DNA of 64,000 nt, from the NCBI RefSeq assembly GCF_027244095.1, contig NC_069661.1:13712001-13776000 (forward strand), written 5' to 3'. Shown one piece after another: positions 21,940-31,801 of this stretch. The stretch is from Hemicordylus capensis. Lineage: Eukaryota; Chordata; Lepidosauria; Squamata; Cordylidae. The number at the start of each line of letters is the position of its first letter. The stretch's first letter is position 1. Both the position numbers and the translations under genes were made by a program. The notes beneath the pieces are model-generated. The model saw only the letters and a list, made by a program, of their open reading frames with translations. It did not search any database and was not told where the DNA came from.

Positions 21940-23145
21940 GAGAGAATTCCTGAAAGGTTGCCTGGAGTTGGAAGTGGGTTGGTTGAGGGCAAATAAACTG
22001 ATGCTCAATCCAGATAAGAGAAGAGGTGATGGTGGTGGTGGTGGTGGGTTCTTAGATTGGGGAATAGGTGAAAGCCTACTCTGGATGAGGTCACACTTCT
22101 CCTGAAGAAGCAGGTCTGCAGCTTGAGGATACTACTGCGCATGGCTTTGCTTCTGGAGCCCAGGTGGTGGCTATGGCCTTTCTCCAGGTCAACTTGGTGC
22201 ACTAGCTGCAGCTTCTCCTTTACAGAGGAACACTGCCTCTGTAATCCATGCCTTGGCAACCTTTAGACTGGACTGTTGTGGATGGTCTGTGTGGTGTGGT
22301 CTTTAACGATGGTTTGGAAACTACCAAGATATGCATTGGTTACTTGCTGGTTCTGCCCTTTAAAACCCTACACAACCTGGATCATGCATATCTGAAGGAA
22401 CACTCTTCCCCCTGATATTCAGGCTTCTACAAATCTGCCTGCCAAGGGAAATGCCCCTGGCTGTCCAGCAGCACCTGAATCCCCACTGCAGAAAGCCTAG
22501 AGAGCCAAGTTTCTGAGTGCAGGCACAGGCCTTATGTGCCTGTAAAAGAAGTGGAGCAGACACATGGTGAGATCCAGCTCAACTGAAGAGACTTTCAACC
22601 TTCCCTCCCTGCTGAAGGTCTTTGGAACATGCAGAGGACTGAGGGGAGGCGAGGACTGGTGGGGAGTACAGAAATGGCTGGGTATGTAGCCAAGCCCAGG
22701 TCGGTGGGTCCCTGCATAAATTGTGCACTGAGGTCGTCCAAGGGGGCTCGACTGTGGTTGCACTCACTGCTGGAGGTACAGGCAGCTTCCATAGAACCTA
22801 GAGTCTCCTTGGTTGTAGTGACCCCACCCCCTCAACAGTTGTGTAATTTCCTGCCCAAGGGGGTTTGCGTGTCCTCCTCCCTGTTGGCTTTCAGAGGCCG
22901 GTGAAAAGCATTTGTCTGAAAGGGGATTTTTCAGTCATTGTTGGTTTTGTTTTTTGCCTGCAAATAGTTTGTGCTATGACTATGATATGGTTTGGTAGGG
23001 GTTATTAATGTTGTGTTACTCTGTACTGTATTGTATTTGGAATTTTTAAATTTTATTTTGAAGTGTATTGTATTTTATTGTAAACTGCCCGGAAAGCTTT
23101 GCTATGAAGTGATACAGAAATTCAATAAATAAAACAAAATAATAA
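21940..23145 (+). mobile_element. Old L2 LINE, 3' region
   Basis: Text for LEVGWLRANKLMLNPDK at 21975-22020 and a tail with GTAAACTGCCCGGAAAGCTT, ending in AATAAATAAAAC at about 23125, mark L2 on the + strand. The middle is very diverged, with a (GGT)n expansion near 22030, many stops and little open frame, so the copy is ancient. Confidence 0.65.
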
Positions 23146-25500
23146 AAATAGGAACCCATGCTAAGAATTGGCAATATTGTAAGGATAAAGAGGTACAAAA
23201 GTGCAATCAAAAAAACCAAAAACCAAGTTCACTCAGGTTCAGTTTAGGAACTGAAGAGAGGAATCAAGCCTGAGTGAAGGTTTTAGTCAAGACTGGGGCA
23301 TAGCCAGAATCTCCCCCCACCCTCTTCCCAGCCCAGAAAAACCCAAATATATTGTCTGCAGAGGAAACCATGTTGGCTGCCATCTTTTTAAATGGATGGA
23401 AGTTCCATGGCTTGAGCAGTTGCACAGCAGGCAGAAATCAACAGGAGGAACATTTCTCACAACTTCAGCTCTGCCAGGAAAGGCTTTACAATATTTATAT
23501 TGATCTCAAAAATCCTTACCAGTATTGCATCCATTATTGTCAACCCTATATTACTGGCCAAACTAGAGGAGATGTGGGAGATCCATAATCAGCAACCCCC
23601 ATGTCTTTGCCTACAAGAACGGGGGGGGGGGGGGAGTGGAGTGGGCTGGTGTAGTGGTACTCGGGGAGGGGGTTTTAATCTCCCCATGCCATTTCCCCAA
23701 TGAAAATTCCCCGGAGGCTGCTTTTAGCTGGGGGTGGGGGGGATCTTTGTGTATTATACCTGTCTTTTTCATACAGCAATGCTAGTAAGTGCTCATGGGC
23801 GGTGATTGTGTCAGGAAAATGGCATGGGGGATAGAGTAACACCCTCCCACAACAGTGTGATCCCAGTTCCCTTTCCCCACAAGCAAACAAACATTCCAGG
23901 CAAACACAGATCTCTTACACCCCATCTAGTTTTGCCCACAGATGTTTGGAATGACTAGAGATTTTGCCTTCTAAGTGAGTTCATGGCTAAAGTGAGATTT
24001 GAACCAGGGACATCCCGGTTTGCAACTCACACTCTTAACCGCTCCACTAGCAGACATGGGACAGGTTCACACAAAACGTGGGACCTGAGGCTCTCCCAGC
24101 CTGAGATATGGAGGGAACCTGAGCCTGGCACTTCAGGAGATCCCATATCTTGGTTTATTGGAAGCAGGGGAGTTGAAACTAGCTGGGCTTGCTAGCGAGG
24201 TCCTAGATGGCATCCCAACATCCCTTGCAGCCATTGGTCACAATGGCAAAGGGGGAGGGGCTTGTTTGCAAGGATGCCCAGAGAATTTATGGGGCCTGGG
24301 GCAAGTGTAATGTTGGGGACCCCTCTAAAGGGAATCATGCATACAAATTGGGGGGGCTTGCTTTGTGGGCGTCCAGTTCCCCCTCTTGGGCAGCCATGCT
24401 TGCCTGGAGTGATCCAGAGGTTCATGAAGAGCATGGGTTCATTCATAATGCACATCTGCGGTGGAGCCATACTTGACAACTTGAAACCTTGGTTACAGAA
24501 GTTGGTTTACAATCTGAGGTTCCTGCCTTGGCTTGGGTTCAGATTATCACAAATAAGTCGGTTACTAATCTTGTAAGTAGGCTCCACGTTATGCATGAAC
24601 CTGTCCATAGCAGCATTCATTCTGTCATGCAGCTGTTAAAGACACAGAACTTCTTACATTAGAAAGTGGTTACCCTAACCAATATAAATCATCATGCAGT
24701 TGTTCAAAATAAACTTGCAATGAGTACTTTGTTCAGTGCATGAAGGTACGGATTTGACCCTGCTATTTGTTAAAGCAATATCCCACCTTTCTGCAGCAGC
24801 AGCAGCAAAAATGCTGTCCTGTGATGACAGAGTAGTAAAACTGTCCCTGGCTGACACTGTCTTATTCCATTTCACCTGCTGTTTTGAAAAGCAGAACAAT
24901 TTTTAAACTATTGATTTTTCTCCCCACTGAAATAAGTGCCTCACAGGGGGCTGGTAGAAAAGCACCATGGAATAGAGAAGAAAGAAGGGCAGGATTCCTT
25001 TCGGAGATCCTAGTCACCCTGATCCTGTTTTACATTTTAAAATTGTATACTTGACTAGCTGTGACAGAGAATATGGGTGCGCATCTGAATATGCATCCCA
25101 TTGAAAGGAGCAGAGTGTAGATTGACAGCATCTGCATTTAGAGGCACACCCGCAGTTCCTAATCCAACAAGTGATATGCACACACAGAGCCTTGCTTATA
25201 TGCACAGATCTCCTTTACTGGACTGGTTTACTGATTTACTTTACTGGTTACAATGGATCCAATTCAGGTGTTATATTTCTGATCCAACCAACTGTGTTCT
25301 GTTGGACTGGGAATGAGCCAGGGCCGGCAGCATCTGTCCTCTGCTCACATGCATGGCTTCACAAGAGACGTCCTGGTTTGTAAAACTATAGTTTGCCATG
25401 ACGTTTGACTTAGGAAACTGTCCTTTGATCAGTCCATACAAATTAGGATTGCAAAGCCCTGTAAAACACAGTTTCCTGGTGTGGATGTCATTGTAAGCAC
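23146..25500. other. Intron, few recognisable features
   Basis: Contains a 14-base G run at about 23621-23634 and possible hAT ends (CTGGGGCATAGCCAG at 23295; GGGGCCTGGGGCAAGTGTAA at 24292), neither with a matched partner. No exon found. Confidence 0.4.
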
Positions 25501-25742
25501 TGAAAATTGTGGTTTAACAAAAAAAAAAAAAAAAAAGCGCCCTTTCCATACATTATGCTGCATGTGATTACAGGTGTCTGTAGATATGGTACATGTTTTT
25601 GTGTGAATGACTGTACATGCTTTCACTTTAAAAGTGAACCAGGGTACATGTTCCTTCAAATGCAGGCTACAGACAGAAAGTGTACCACTGTACATTCACT
25701 GAATGCAACGTGTGAATAACTGTCTGTGCATACAGATACAAA
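25501..25742. repeat. Dispersed repeat, related to 3657-3795, next to a poly(A) run
   Basis: A run of A near 25519-25537 is followed by GGTACATGTTTTTGTGTGAA, TGACTGTACATGC and TGTACCACTGTACATTC. Parts are the reverse complement of 3657-3795 with changes. Family unknown. Confidence 0.4.
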
Positions 25743-25854
25743 TGTAGGAAGCTGCCTTATACTGGAACAGACCATTGGTCCATCTAGTTCACTATTGTCT
25801 GACTGGCAGTTGCTTTCCAAGGCTTCAGGCAGGAGTCTCTCCTGGAGATACTGG
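25743..25854 (-). mobile_element. Truncated squamate SINE of the 5S-related type
   Basis: TAGGAAGCTGCCTTATACTG, GACCATTGGTCCATCTAGTT and GGCAGGAGTCTCTCCTGGAG match the 3' half of the copies at 48710 and 52957. The 5S-like head is absent. Confidence 0.7.
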
Positions 25855-26189
25855 ACATAATGTGTGAATAAAGCTAGTGTCTTCGATGAATCTAGTCACA
25901 TGAGAAGAGGAAGGGGCACTCAGGCTTGTTCCCAATCCAACAAGCCATGGTTTGCTGGACTGGGAATGTGATGTCTGGGCTCTATCTTAGGTGTGGAGGC
26001 TGTATTTAAAATCTGTTTTATGCCCAAGCGCCTCCACATAGATCTCCAAAGGCAAAGATTATGTACAGGTACTTAATTATGATCGGAAGCTGGAGAAGGT
26101 AGTAGTGCCAGATTTGACACTGGACATTTTTCCTACCCTTTCCCCTCCACTTCCTTGTCGCCTTGTTAATGCACATTTATACATGATAG

Positions 26190-26387
26190 GGCAAAGCTGT
26201 TTCCAAAGTCAAAACTCCTAAGAAGAGTAGTAACAATAAAGCTGAAAAAGAGATGAAAGGCAGATCTTCAGCTGAGAACCTGAAGAAGCTACATGAAGCT
26301 AAACTGAAGGAGTTCAAGAAGACCCTTCATCTTCCTTCCATATCTTCGGGAATAGAAAGCTCCCGATCTTACTTTCTCAAGCGATAA
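26190..26387 (+). CDS. FAM47E: FAM47E terminal exon candidate with stop (65 codons)
   Basis: Acceptor ACATGATAG ends at 26189. The exon enters in phase 0, matching the end of the 20796 exon, and stays open for 65 codons to TAA at 26385-26387. The product is strongly basic and Lys/Ser-rich (GKAVSKVKTPKKSSNNKAEK, LKKLHEAKLKEFKKTLHLPS) and ends SRSYFLKR. A poly(A) signal lies 5 nt after the stop. I do not recall a human counterpart of this tail, so it may be a lineage-specific or alternative 3' end. The polypyrimidine tract before the acceptor is poor (TTAATGCACATTTATACATGATAG), which lowers confidence a little. Confidence 0.7.
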   Translation, partial: GKAVSKVKTPKKSSNNKAEKEMKGRSSAENLKKLHEAKLKEFKKTLHLPSISSGIESSRSYFLKR

Positions 26388-26391
26388 TGCA

Positions 26392-26397
26392 AATAAA
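26392..26397 (+). terminator. FAM47E: Poly(A) signal AATAAA of FAM47E short form
   Basis: AATAAA starts 5 nt after the TAA, and a GT-rich element (TATGTGTGGTGTCC near 26420-26434) follows 20-40 nt later, the usual spacing for vertebrate cleavage. It would leave a 3' UTR of only about 20-30 nt. Confidence 0.55.
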
Positions 26398-26648
26398 CTG
26401 CATCTTACATTCTTCTTGGATATGTGTGGTGTCCACATACATTTGTTCTCTACTGATGCCATCTCTTCGTACTATCTTTGTTTTTGAGCTAGTTTATACA
26501 TTAATCAAAACAGAGTGGCAAAGCAGTTCCTAGACTCTACCATTTCAAGTTGTAGGTGAAGGGAGTTGCATATGATAATGCTTCCCACGTTCTTACGCAT
26601 ACATCCCACCCCCCCACACACAATCCCTTCACATAAAAAGGCAATCTA

Positions 26649-27127
26649 GGAGCACCTCGATATTCGTGGATCCTGCATCTGTGGATTTGTATATCTGTGG
26701 TCGGGTAATGGACACCGGCCTTGATATATATGGTAAAAACCCGGCAAAATGGGATTACACTTGCGCAGGTCGAAAGTGTTTGGAAATTACTTTGGAGGTT
26801 ATTTCCAGCCACCATTTTGAGATCAGGTTGAGATCGGGAGTGGCTCATTTCCCCCCTCAAATGGCACAAAATCCATGATTTTTGGTCAATTTGGCCTTTT
26901 TTTTTTTTTACTCTTGAGGGGCACTGCAGGACTTCCATGAACCCATGGAGCACAGTAGGCCACTTCCCCTGCGCTCCCCCCCTCACCTTAGGGCCATTTT
27001 AACAAATTTTCCAACCCCTGGGAGCCTAAACCCCAGATTTTCATTGCCCAAGTAATTGAGTATTCACAGTTTCTATATCCATGGCAGTAACAGAAAATGG
27101 AAAATGCAGCGAATACTGAGGTTCTCC
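26649..27127. mobile_element. Tc1/mariner (pogo-like) MITE, 479 bp
   Basis: The left end GGAGCACCTCGATATTCG and the right end CGAATACTGAGGTTCTCC are inverted repeats (15 of 18). TA dinucleotides flank both sides (26647-26648 and 27128-27129). The sub-terminal words resemble Tigger/pogo ends (CTCGATATTCGTGGATCC), so a pogo-type relative is likely. No transposase remains. Confidence 0.65.
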
Positions 27128-27595
27128 TATATGTCAGGAAGAAAGATACAAAAGTAGTATGAGAGGAGAAAAGATTCAGCCTAACTTCTCTCTGAGATAC
27201 TTTTTCTTCTATGTTAAAAGATACTGTTTATTATTCATTCTCCACTTCTTGCAGCAAACCATGCCCAGCTTCTTTAGAGCAGAACTATACATTAAAAGGC
27301 AAATATGGAGTTCCCAACCCCATGTTTGTCTGCTGATAGTCATCTGGGAGCCAAAGGAAGAATTTTCAGGGGGAAATCAATAGGCAAGACAGGAATGCTT
27401 AAGTCTTCCTGAATCTGCTCATCCTTCCTGAACATGCCCTCCCCCCACTGGTTTTAGCTCCTCCTCCCCTCTCCCCCAGTTGGGCTCTAAGCCTGGAAAG
27501 AAGCACCACTAGCGAAAACAGCCTCAGTGCTGGGGATTTATACTATCTTGGCAAATGTGGACCTGGGAACCCATCTTTGGCAAGGTAACATGTAT

Positions 27596-27867
27596 GCCTA
27601 GTTCTCACAAACAGTAGGCAAGGTAGAAAATCTGTCCGGTTTGTCTCATTTCAGTTTGTAGGGGCTCACATGATGGAACATGCTTTCATTTAAAAATAAA
27701 TTCCTACATGACTACACCTTTCCCTTGACATCTGCATTTTCCATGTACACTGATCATCTTTTTTAAATATGGAAGAACATCCCCATCATGTGAGCCCCCA
27801 CCAGCAATCTGAAGTGGTACTGACCAGACAGGTTTATCACCTCATCAGCTGTTTGTGACAACTAGGC
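27596..27867. mobile_element. Palindromic MITE, 272 bp
   Basis: GCCTAGTTCTCACAAACAG at the left faces CTGTTTGTGACAACTAGGC at the right. The complementarity continues inward for about 90 bp, including GGGGCTCACATGATGG versus CCATCATGTGAGCCCCC. Superfamily unresolved. Confidence 0.6.
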
Positions 27868-28247
27868 TGTAGTCCTGTTCTTACTGTCTGGATAAGGAGA
27901 GAGGTGGGAGCCTACAACTTGGAGCTTAGCAGTTGCCTTAACTTTTGGGTGAGTCACAGTTGTCTGAAAACTAAGTGGACACGGAGCAGTCACCCAGTGT
28001 GTCTCTATTTTCTCATTATATAAAAGTGTAACAGCCATTTAGTAACAAAAATGGTAATTGGTATATTGATTCTTGCTATTTTATGAATGATTATAATTCA
28101 CATAACACCTTTGGCAATCTGTACCCATTTGTTCTCTCAACAGTCTTGTGTGTCATTGTAACTAACATTCATTGTTAACTGATTTACCTGTTTAATAGGA
28201 TCACTTTAAAATACTAAGTAGTTCTAATAAGAACTAATCTGCCAACT

Positions 28248-28790
28248 TTCACACGTCTACCATCTTGAATTGAGGTGGATGACATCATCACAAACTATGC
28301 CGTTGAGGTGTCCCTATGTATCCCTACACCTGTCGCAAATTTGGTTCAAACTGCTTAAGTGGTTCACAAGTTAGCCCTCTTGTGCTCAAATGCTCATGTG
28401 TCCGCCATCTTGAATGAGGTGGATGACATAATCACAAACTATGCTACTGAGGTGTCCCTATGTGTCACACACTACAGCTGTACCAAATTTGGTTCAAATT
28501 GGTTAGAAGGTCCACAAGTTAGCCCACATGTGCTTCAAACGTTCACGTGTCTGCCATCTTAAATCGGGGTAGATGACATCATTACAGACTACACCATTGC
28601 GGCACCCCATGTGTTTCTACAGCTGTAGCAAATTTGGTTCAAATTGGTGAGGCGGTTCACAAATTAGCCCACTTGTGCCTCAAGTGTTTACGCATCCACC
28701 ATCTTGAATTGGGGTGGATGACCCTATGTGCCACTCACTGCAATTGTAGCAAATTTGGTTCAAATCGGTTAGATGGTTTGTCTGACTGAC
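28248..28790 (+). repeat. Four-copy tandem repeat, period about 145 bp
   Basis: The word AAATTTGGTTCAAA begins at 28337, 28485, 28630 and 28751, giving spacings of 148, 145 and 121 bp; the last unit has an internal deletion. Each unit also has a CCATCTTGAATTGAGGTGGA-like word. Units differ at many sites, so the array is not recently homogenised. This motif is common in lizard genomes, probably as part of a DNA transposon, but I cannot name it. Confidence 0.8.
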
Positions 28791-29090
28791 ATGGGCTACA
28801 AAAGCAGGTTTCCTGCCCAGCAGTAGGTCTACAGAGTAGCCCTGCCTTGCTTATCTATCTACACCATAATGTGAAGGCTGTCATTCCTAGGGTGTTATTT
28901 AATATGACAAAGCTGTTTCTTACACTGATGTGATGCTTTTGTGTAATCATCAGACAGTGGCTAGTGTGTTACAGAATATAAAGTCATTAACAAGGAATTT
29001 TGCCACTTACTGTGAAAATGTACAACCTTCTTTGTAGCTTGTTGCCACGACTATATGACAAATAACCATTTTGGTGTGTGTGTGTTTCAG

Positions 29091-29212
29091 TTTCTACTGC
29101 CAATGTTGGCTGCAGGAAATCCTGACAAGGTGCTTGAGGACACTGACTTGTCCTCAAGGAAATTCTCTATGCAGGCCGTAGAAGAATATGGATTGCAATC
29201 TTCCTCACTCTT
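29091..29212 (+). CDS. FAM47E: Candidate alternative FAM47E coding exon (40 codons + 2 nt)
   Basis: A strong acceptor (GTGTGTGTGTGTTTCAG, ending at 29090) and a perfect donor (GTAAGT at 29213) bound 122 nt. Only one frame is open, beginning in phase 0, which fits the phase-0 end of the exon at 20796. It reads FLLPMLAAGNPDKVLEDTDL, SSRKFSMQAVEEYGLQ. Joined to the previous exon it gives GYRKPA-FLLPM, which resembles what I recall of human GYRMPRFLEKM, so it may be the ancestral continuation and 26190-26387 the alternative end. It leaves phase 2 and no next exon was found. If spliced to STBD1 exon 2 it would be out of frame there. Confidence 0.5.
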
Positions 29213-29660
29213 GTAAGTATCCAACCTGGTGCTTGCATTGCCTTCAATAAAAACAAGTCAGAAAGTTGCTAATTATGAGGTCACCAAAGCTGTGTCATAC
29301 GTTTTTCCTTCCATCAGAGATGGCTGAAATGAACATAGAGAAATGGTTAGAGAAATGGGAGAGAACTCCTAACTCCTGACCATATTGAAAAGGACATTGG
29401 CAAGGAATTGGAAAGACATAACCTCAAATAAGGATTGGCTACTCTAGTCTGGGATACTACTGGAATGCTTTAGCTCACCTATTATACGAGAGTGAAAAAG
29501 ATACAGTATTCAGAATTGCAATATATTTAAAGTGAAATTGAGAACATGTAGATATGAATTTAATGTGTTAACTGTGTAACACAAACAATTGCATACTGCA
29601 TTTTAAACACTGGATGGACCTAATAAAATATTTTGTTCCCCTGACTCTGCTTTTTACTCT
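29213..29660. other. Intergenic or intronic, nothing recognised
   Basis: No repeat or exon was seen. Confidence 0.45.
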
Positions 29661-30140
29661 AAGATAAAGTGTGCCGTCAAGTTGATTTCGACTCCTGGTA
29701 TCCACAGAGCCCTGTGGTTTTCTTTGGTAGAATACAGGAGGGGTTTGTTTGTTTATTCATTCATTCAGTTTCTATACCGCCCTTCTCAAAAATGGCTCAG
29801 GGAGGTTTACGCAGAGAAATAACAAATAAACAAGATGGCTCCCTGTCCCCAAAGGGCTCACAATCTAAAAAGAAACACAAGATAGACACCAGCAACAGTA
29901 ACTGGAGGTACTGTGCTGGGGGTGGATAGGGCCAGTTACTCTCCCCCTGCTAAATAAAGAGAATCACCACGTTAAAAGGTGCCTCTTTGCCAAGTTTACC
30001 ATTGCCGCCTCCTGCGCACTATGAGATGATGCCTTTCAGCATCTTCCTATATCGCTGCTGCCTGATATAGTACCAGCGGGGATTCGAACCAGCAACCTTC
30101 TGCTTGTTAGTCAAGCATTTCCCTGCTGTGCAACTTAAGG
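29661..30140 (-). mobile_element. Sauria SINE split by another SINE-like insertion
   Basis: The tail (GTGTGCCGTCAAGTTGATTT, on +) and the head (TTCGAACCAGCAACCTTCTG) belong to one Sauria SINE on the minus strand. Its body is broken between GGAGGGGTTTG (29749) and TTTACCATTGCC (29997) by about 250 bp of a different repeat. Confidence 0.85.
29749..29998 (-). mobile_element. SINE-like repeat inserted in a Sauria SINE
   Basis: The inserted block matches 3800-4080 in reverse (TTTCTATACCGCCCTTCTCA, AAAGGGCTCACAATCTAAAA, GGGCCAGTTACTCTCCCCCT) and begins with ATTC-type repeats that mark its 3' tail. It is therefore younger than the Sauria SINE it interrupts. Confidence 0.75.
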
Positions 30141-30210
30141 TTACCAGTATGACCACCTAATGTTGATATCTTGTGAAATATGGAACTTTTATGTTCATCA
30201 CTATGGAAAG

Positions 30211-30470
30211 GAAAGGAAAGATTGTGCTGTCGAATCAGTGTTGACTGCTGGCAAGCACAGAGCCCTGTGGTTTTCTTGGTAGAATACAGGAGGGGTTTAC
30301 CATTGCCTTCTCCCACGCAGTGTGAGATGATGCCTTTCAGCACCTTCCTATATCACTGCTGCCCAATAGAGGAGTTCCCCATATTCTGGGAAACACACCA
30401 GCGAGGATTCGAACCAACAGCCTCCTGCTCTCTAGGCAGGTTGCTTCTCCGCTGTGCCATTAGGTGGCTT
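30211..30470 (-). mobile_element. Sauria SINE
   Basis: Tail, body (TTCAGCACCTTCCTATATCA on +) and tRNA-like head (GAGGATTCGAACCAACAGCC, GCTGTGCCATTAGGTGGCTT) are all present. Confidence 0.85.
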
Positions 30471-30532
30471 CTTCATCACTATGGTGGGAAGAGAAAAAAC
30501 TTCACCTATTTGCAAAAAATTAATCAGTTTAG

Positions 30533-31801
30533 TAGTGATGTGCACGGTCCGGAGAAGTCCGGACTGGCACCGAAGGGGGGCCTTGTTTCTAGGGCGGGGA
30601 GGGCTTGCTTAGCCCTCCCGCCTCCTTGCCCCCGCCAGCGCCCGTATTGAACAGTATAGGGGAGCTGGAAACCAGCCGCCCCCCCCGCCGCCGCGGCGAA
30701 ATAACCCCCAAAGTCAGCCAGCCAGCCAGCCCTCCCTCCCTCCCAGCTAGCTGCCCTCCCACCCACCCACCCACCCGCTCGCTCACCCGCTCGCACACTG
30801 GATAAAAAACGAGAGGAGCTCCGGCACAGAGCTCCTCTCATTCGGAAGGCCTCCTGAAGAATGGCGGCTTGCGCGCGCGCGCGCATGCGCGCGCCGCAAA
30901 GCACACCGTTCTCCGGAGGCCCGGTCTACCCGCCGGGAAAGGGCCGGGTAGACCGGGCCTCCGATCGCTGAGTAGACCGGGCCTCCGATCGCCGGAGGCC
31001 CGGTCTACCCAGCGATCGGAGGCCCGGTCTACCCGGCCCTTTCCCGCCGGGTAGACCGGGCCTCCGATCGCTGAGTAGACCGGGCCTCCGATCGCCGGAG
31101 GCCCGGTCTACCCAGCGATCGGAGGCCCGGTCTACCCGGCCCTTTCCCGCCGGGTAGACCGGGCCTCCGATCGCTGAGTAGACCAGGCCTCCGATCGCTG
31201 GAGGCCCGGTCTACCCAGCGATCGGAGGCCCGGTCTACCCGGTGGGAAAGGGCCGGGTAGACCGGGCCTCCGATCGCTGGGTAGACCGGGCCTCCGGCGA
31301 TCGGAGGCCCGGTCTACTCAGCGATCGGAGGCCCGGTCTACCCGGCCCTTTCCCGGCGGGTAGACCGGGCCTCCGGAGAATGGTGTGCTTTGTGGTGCGC
31401 GCATGCGCGCGCGCGCGCAAGCCGCCATTCTTCAGGAGGCCTTCCGAACGAGAGAAGCTCTGTGCCGGAGCTCCTCTCGTTTTTTATCCAGTGTGCGAGC
31501 GGGTGAGCGAGCGGGTTGGTGGGTGGGTGGGAGGGCAGCTAGCTGGGAGGGAGGGAGGGCTGGCTGGCTGGCTGACTTTGGGGGTTATTTCGCCGCGGCG
31601 GGGGGGGGGTGGCTGGTTTCCAGCGCCCCTATACTATTCAATACGGGCGCTGGCGGGGGCAAGGAGGCGGGAGGGCTAAGCAAGCCCTCCCGCCCTTAAA
31701 GGCATACCCCCCACCCGGACCCGAACCAGGCAGGGCCGGACCGGTCCGGCAGTTCGGCCATTCTTTGGAATGGCCGCCGGACCGGTTCGGGCACACTGCT
31801 A
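30533..31801. mobile_element. Giant GC-rich palindromic hAT-like element, 1,269 bp
   Basis: It is flanked by identical 8-bp repeats CAGTTTAG (30525-30532 and 31802-31809). The ends TAGTGATGTGCACGG and CGGGCACACTGCTA are terminal inverted repeats like those at 18342 and 51948. Arms of about 380-420 bp pair across the element (for example AGAATGGCGGCTTGCGCGCG near 30859 with CGCGCAAGCCGCCATTCT near 31415). The core (30915-31376) is made of 18 copies of a 17-bp word GGAGGCCCGGTCTACCC in alternating orientation. It carries no transposase; the open frames on both strands are by-products of GC-rich symmetry. Confidence 0.85.
30915..31376. repeat. Higher-order inverted tandem array (18 x 17 bp, about 104-bp period)
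   Basis: The word GGAGGCCCGGTCTACCC (F) and its reverse complement (R) occur in the order F RR FF RR FF RR FF RR FF R. RR units open at about 30945, 31049, 31152, 31255 and a last R at 31360, so the repeat unit is about 104 bp. Units are separated alternately by GATCGC-type and GGCCCTTTCCC-type spacers, themselves symmetric. Confidence 0.9.

Noticed and set aside
24207-24576. Overlapping open frames near 24.2-24.6 kb
   Set aside because: Splice sites and homology are missing, and the sequence looks like a decayed hAT-type repeat.
30915-31376. CRISPR-like array of short repeats
   Set aside because: Repeat direction alternates, spacers are themselves repeated and symmetric, and the context is a eukaryotic transposon.
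30589-31699. Open frames rich in Arg/Gly/Ala in the palindrome
   Set aside because: They mirror each other on both strands because the element is a palindrome, and they have no gene structure.
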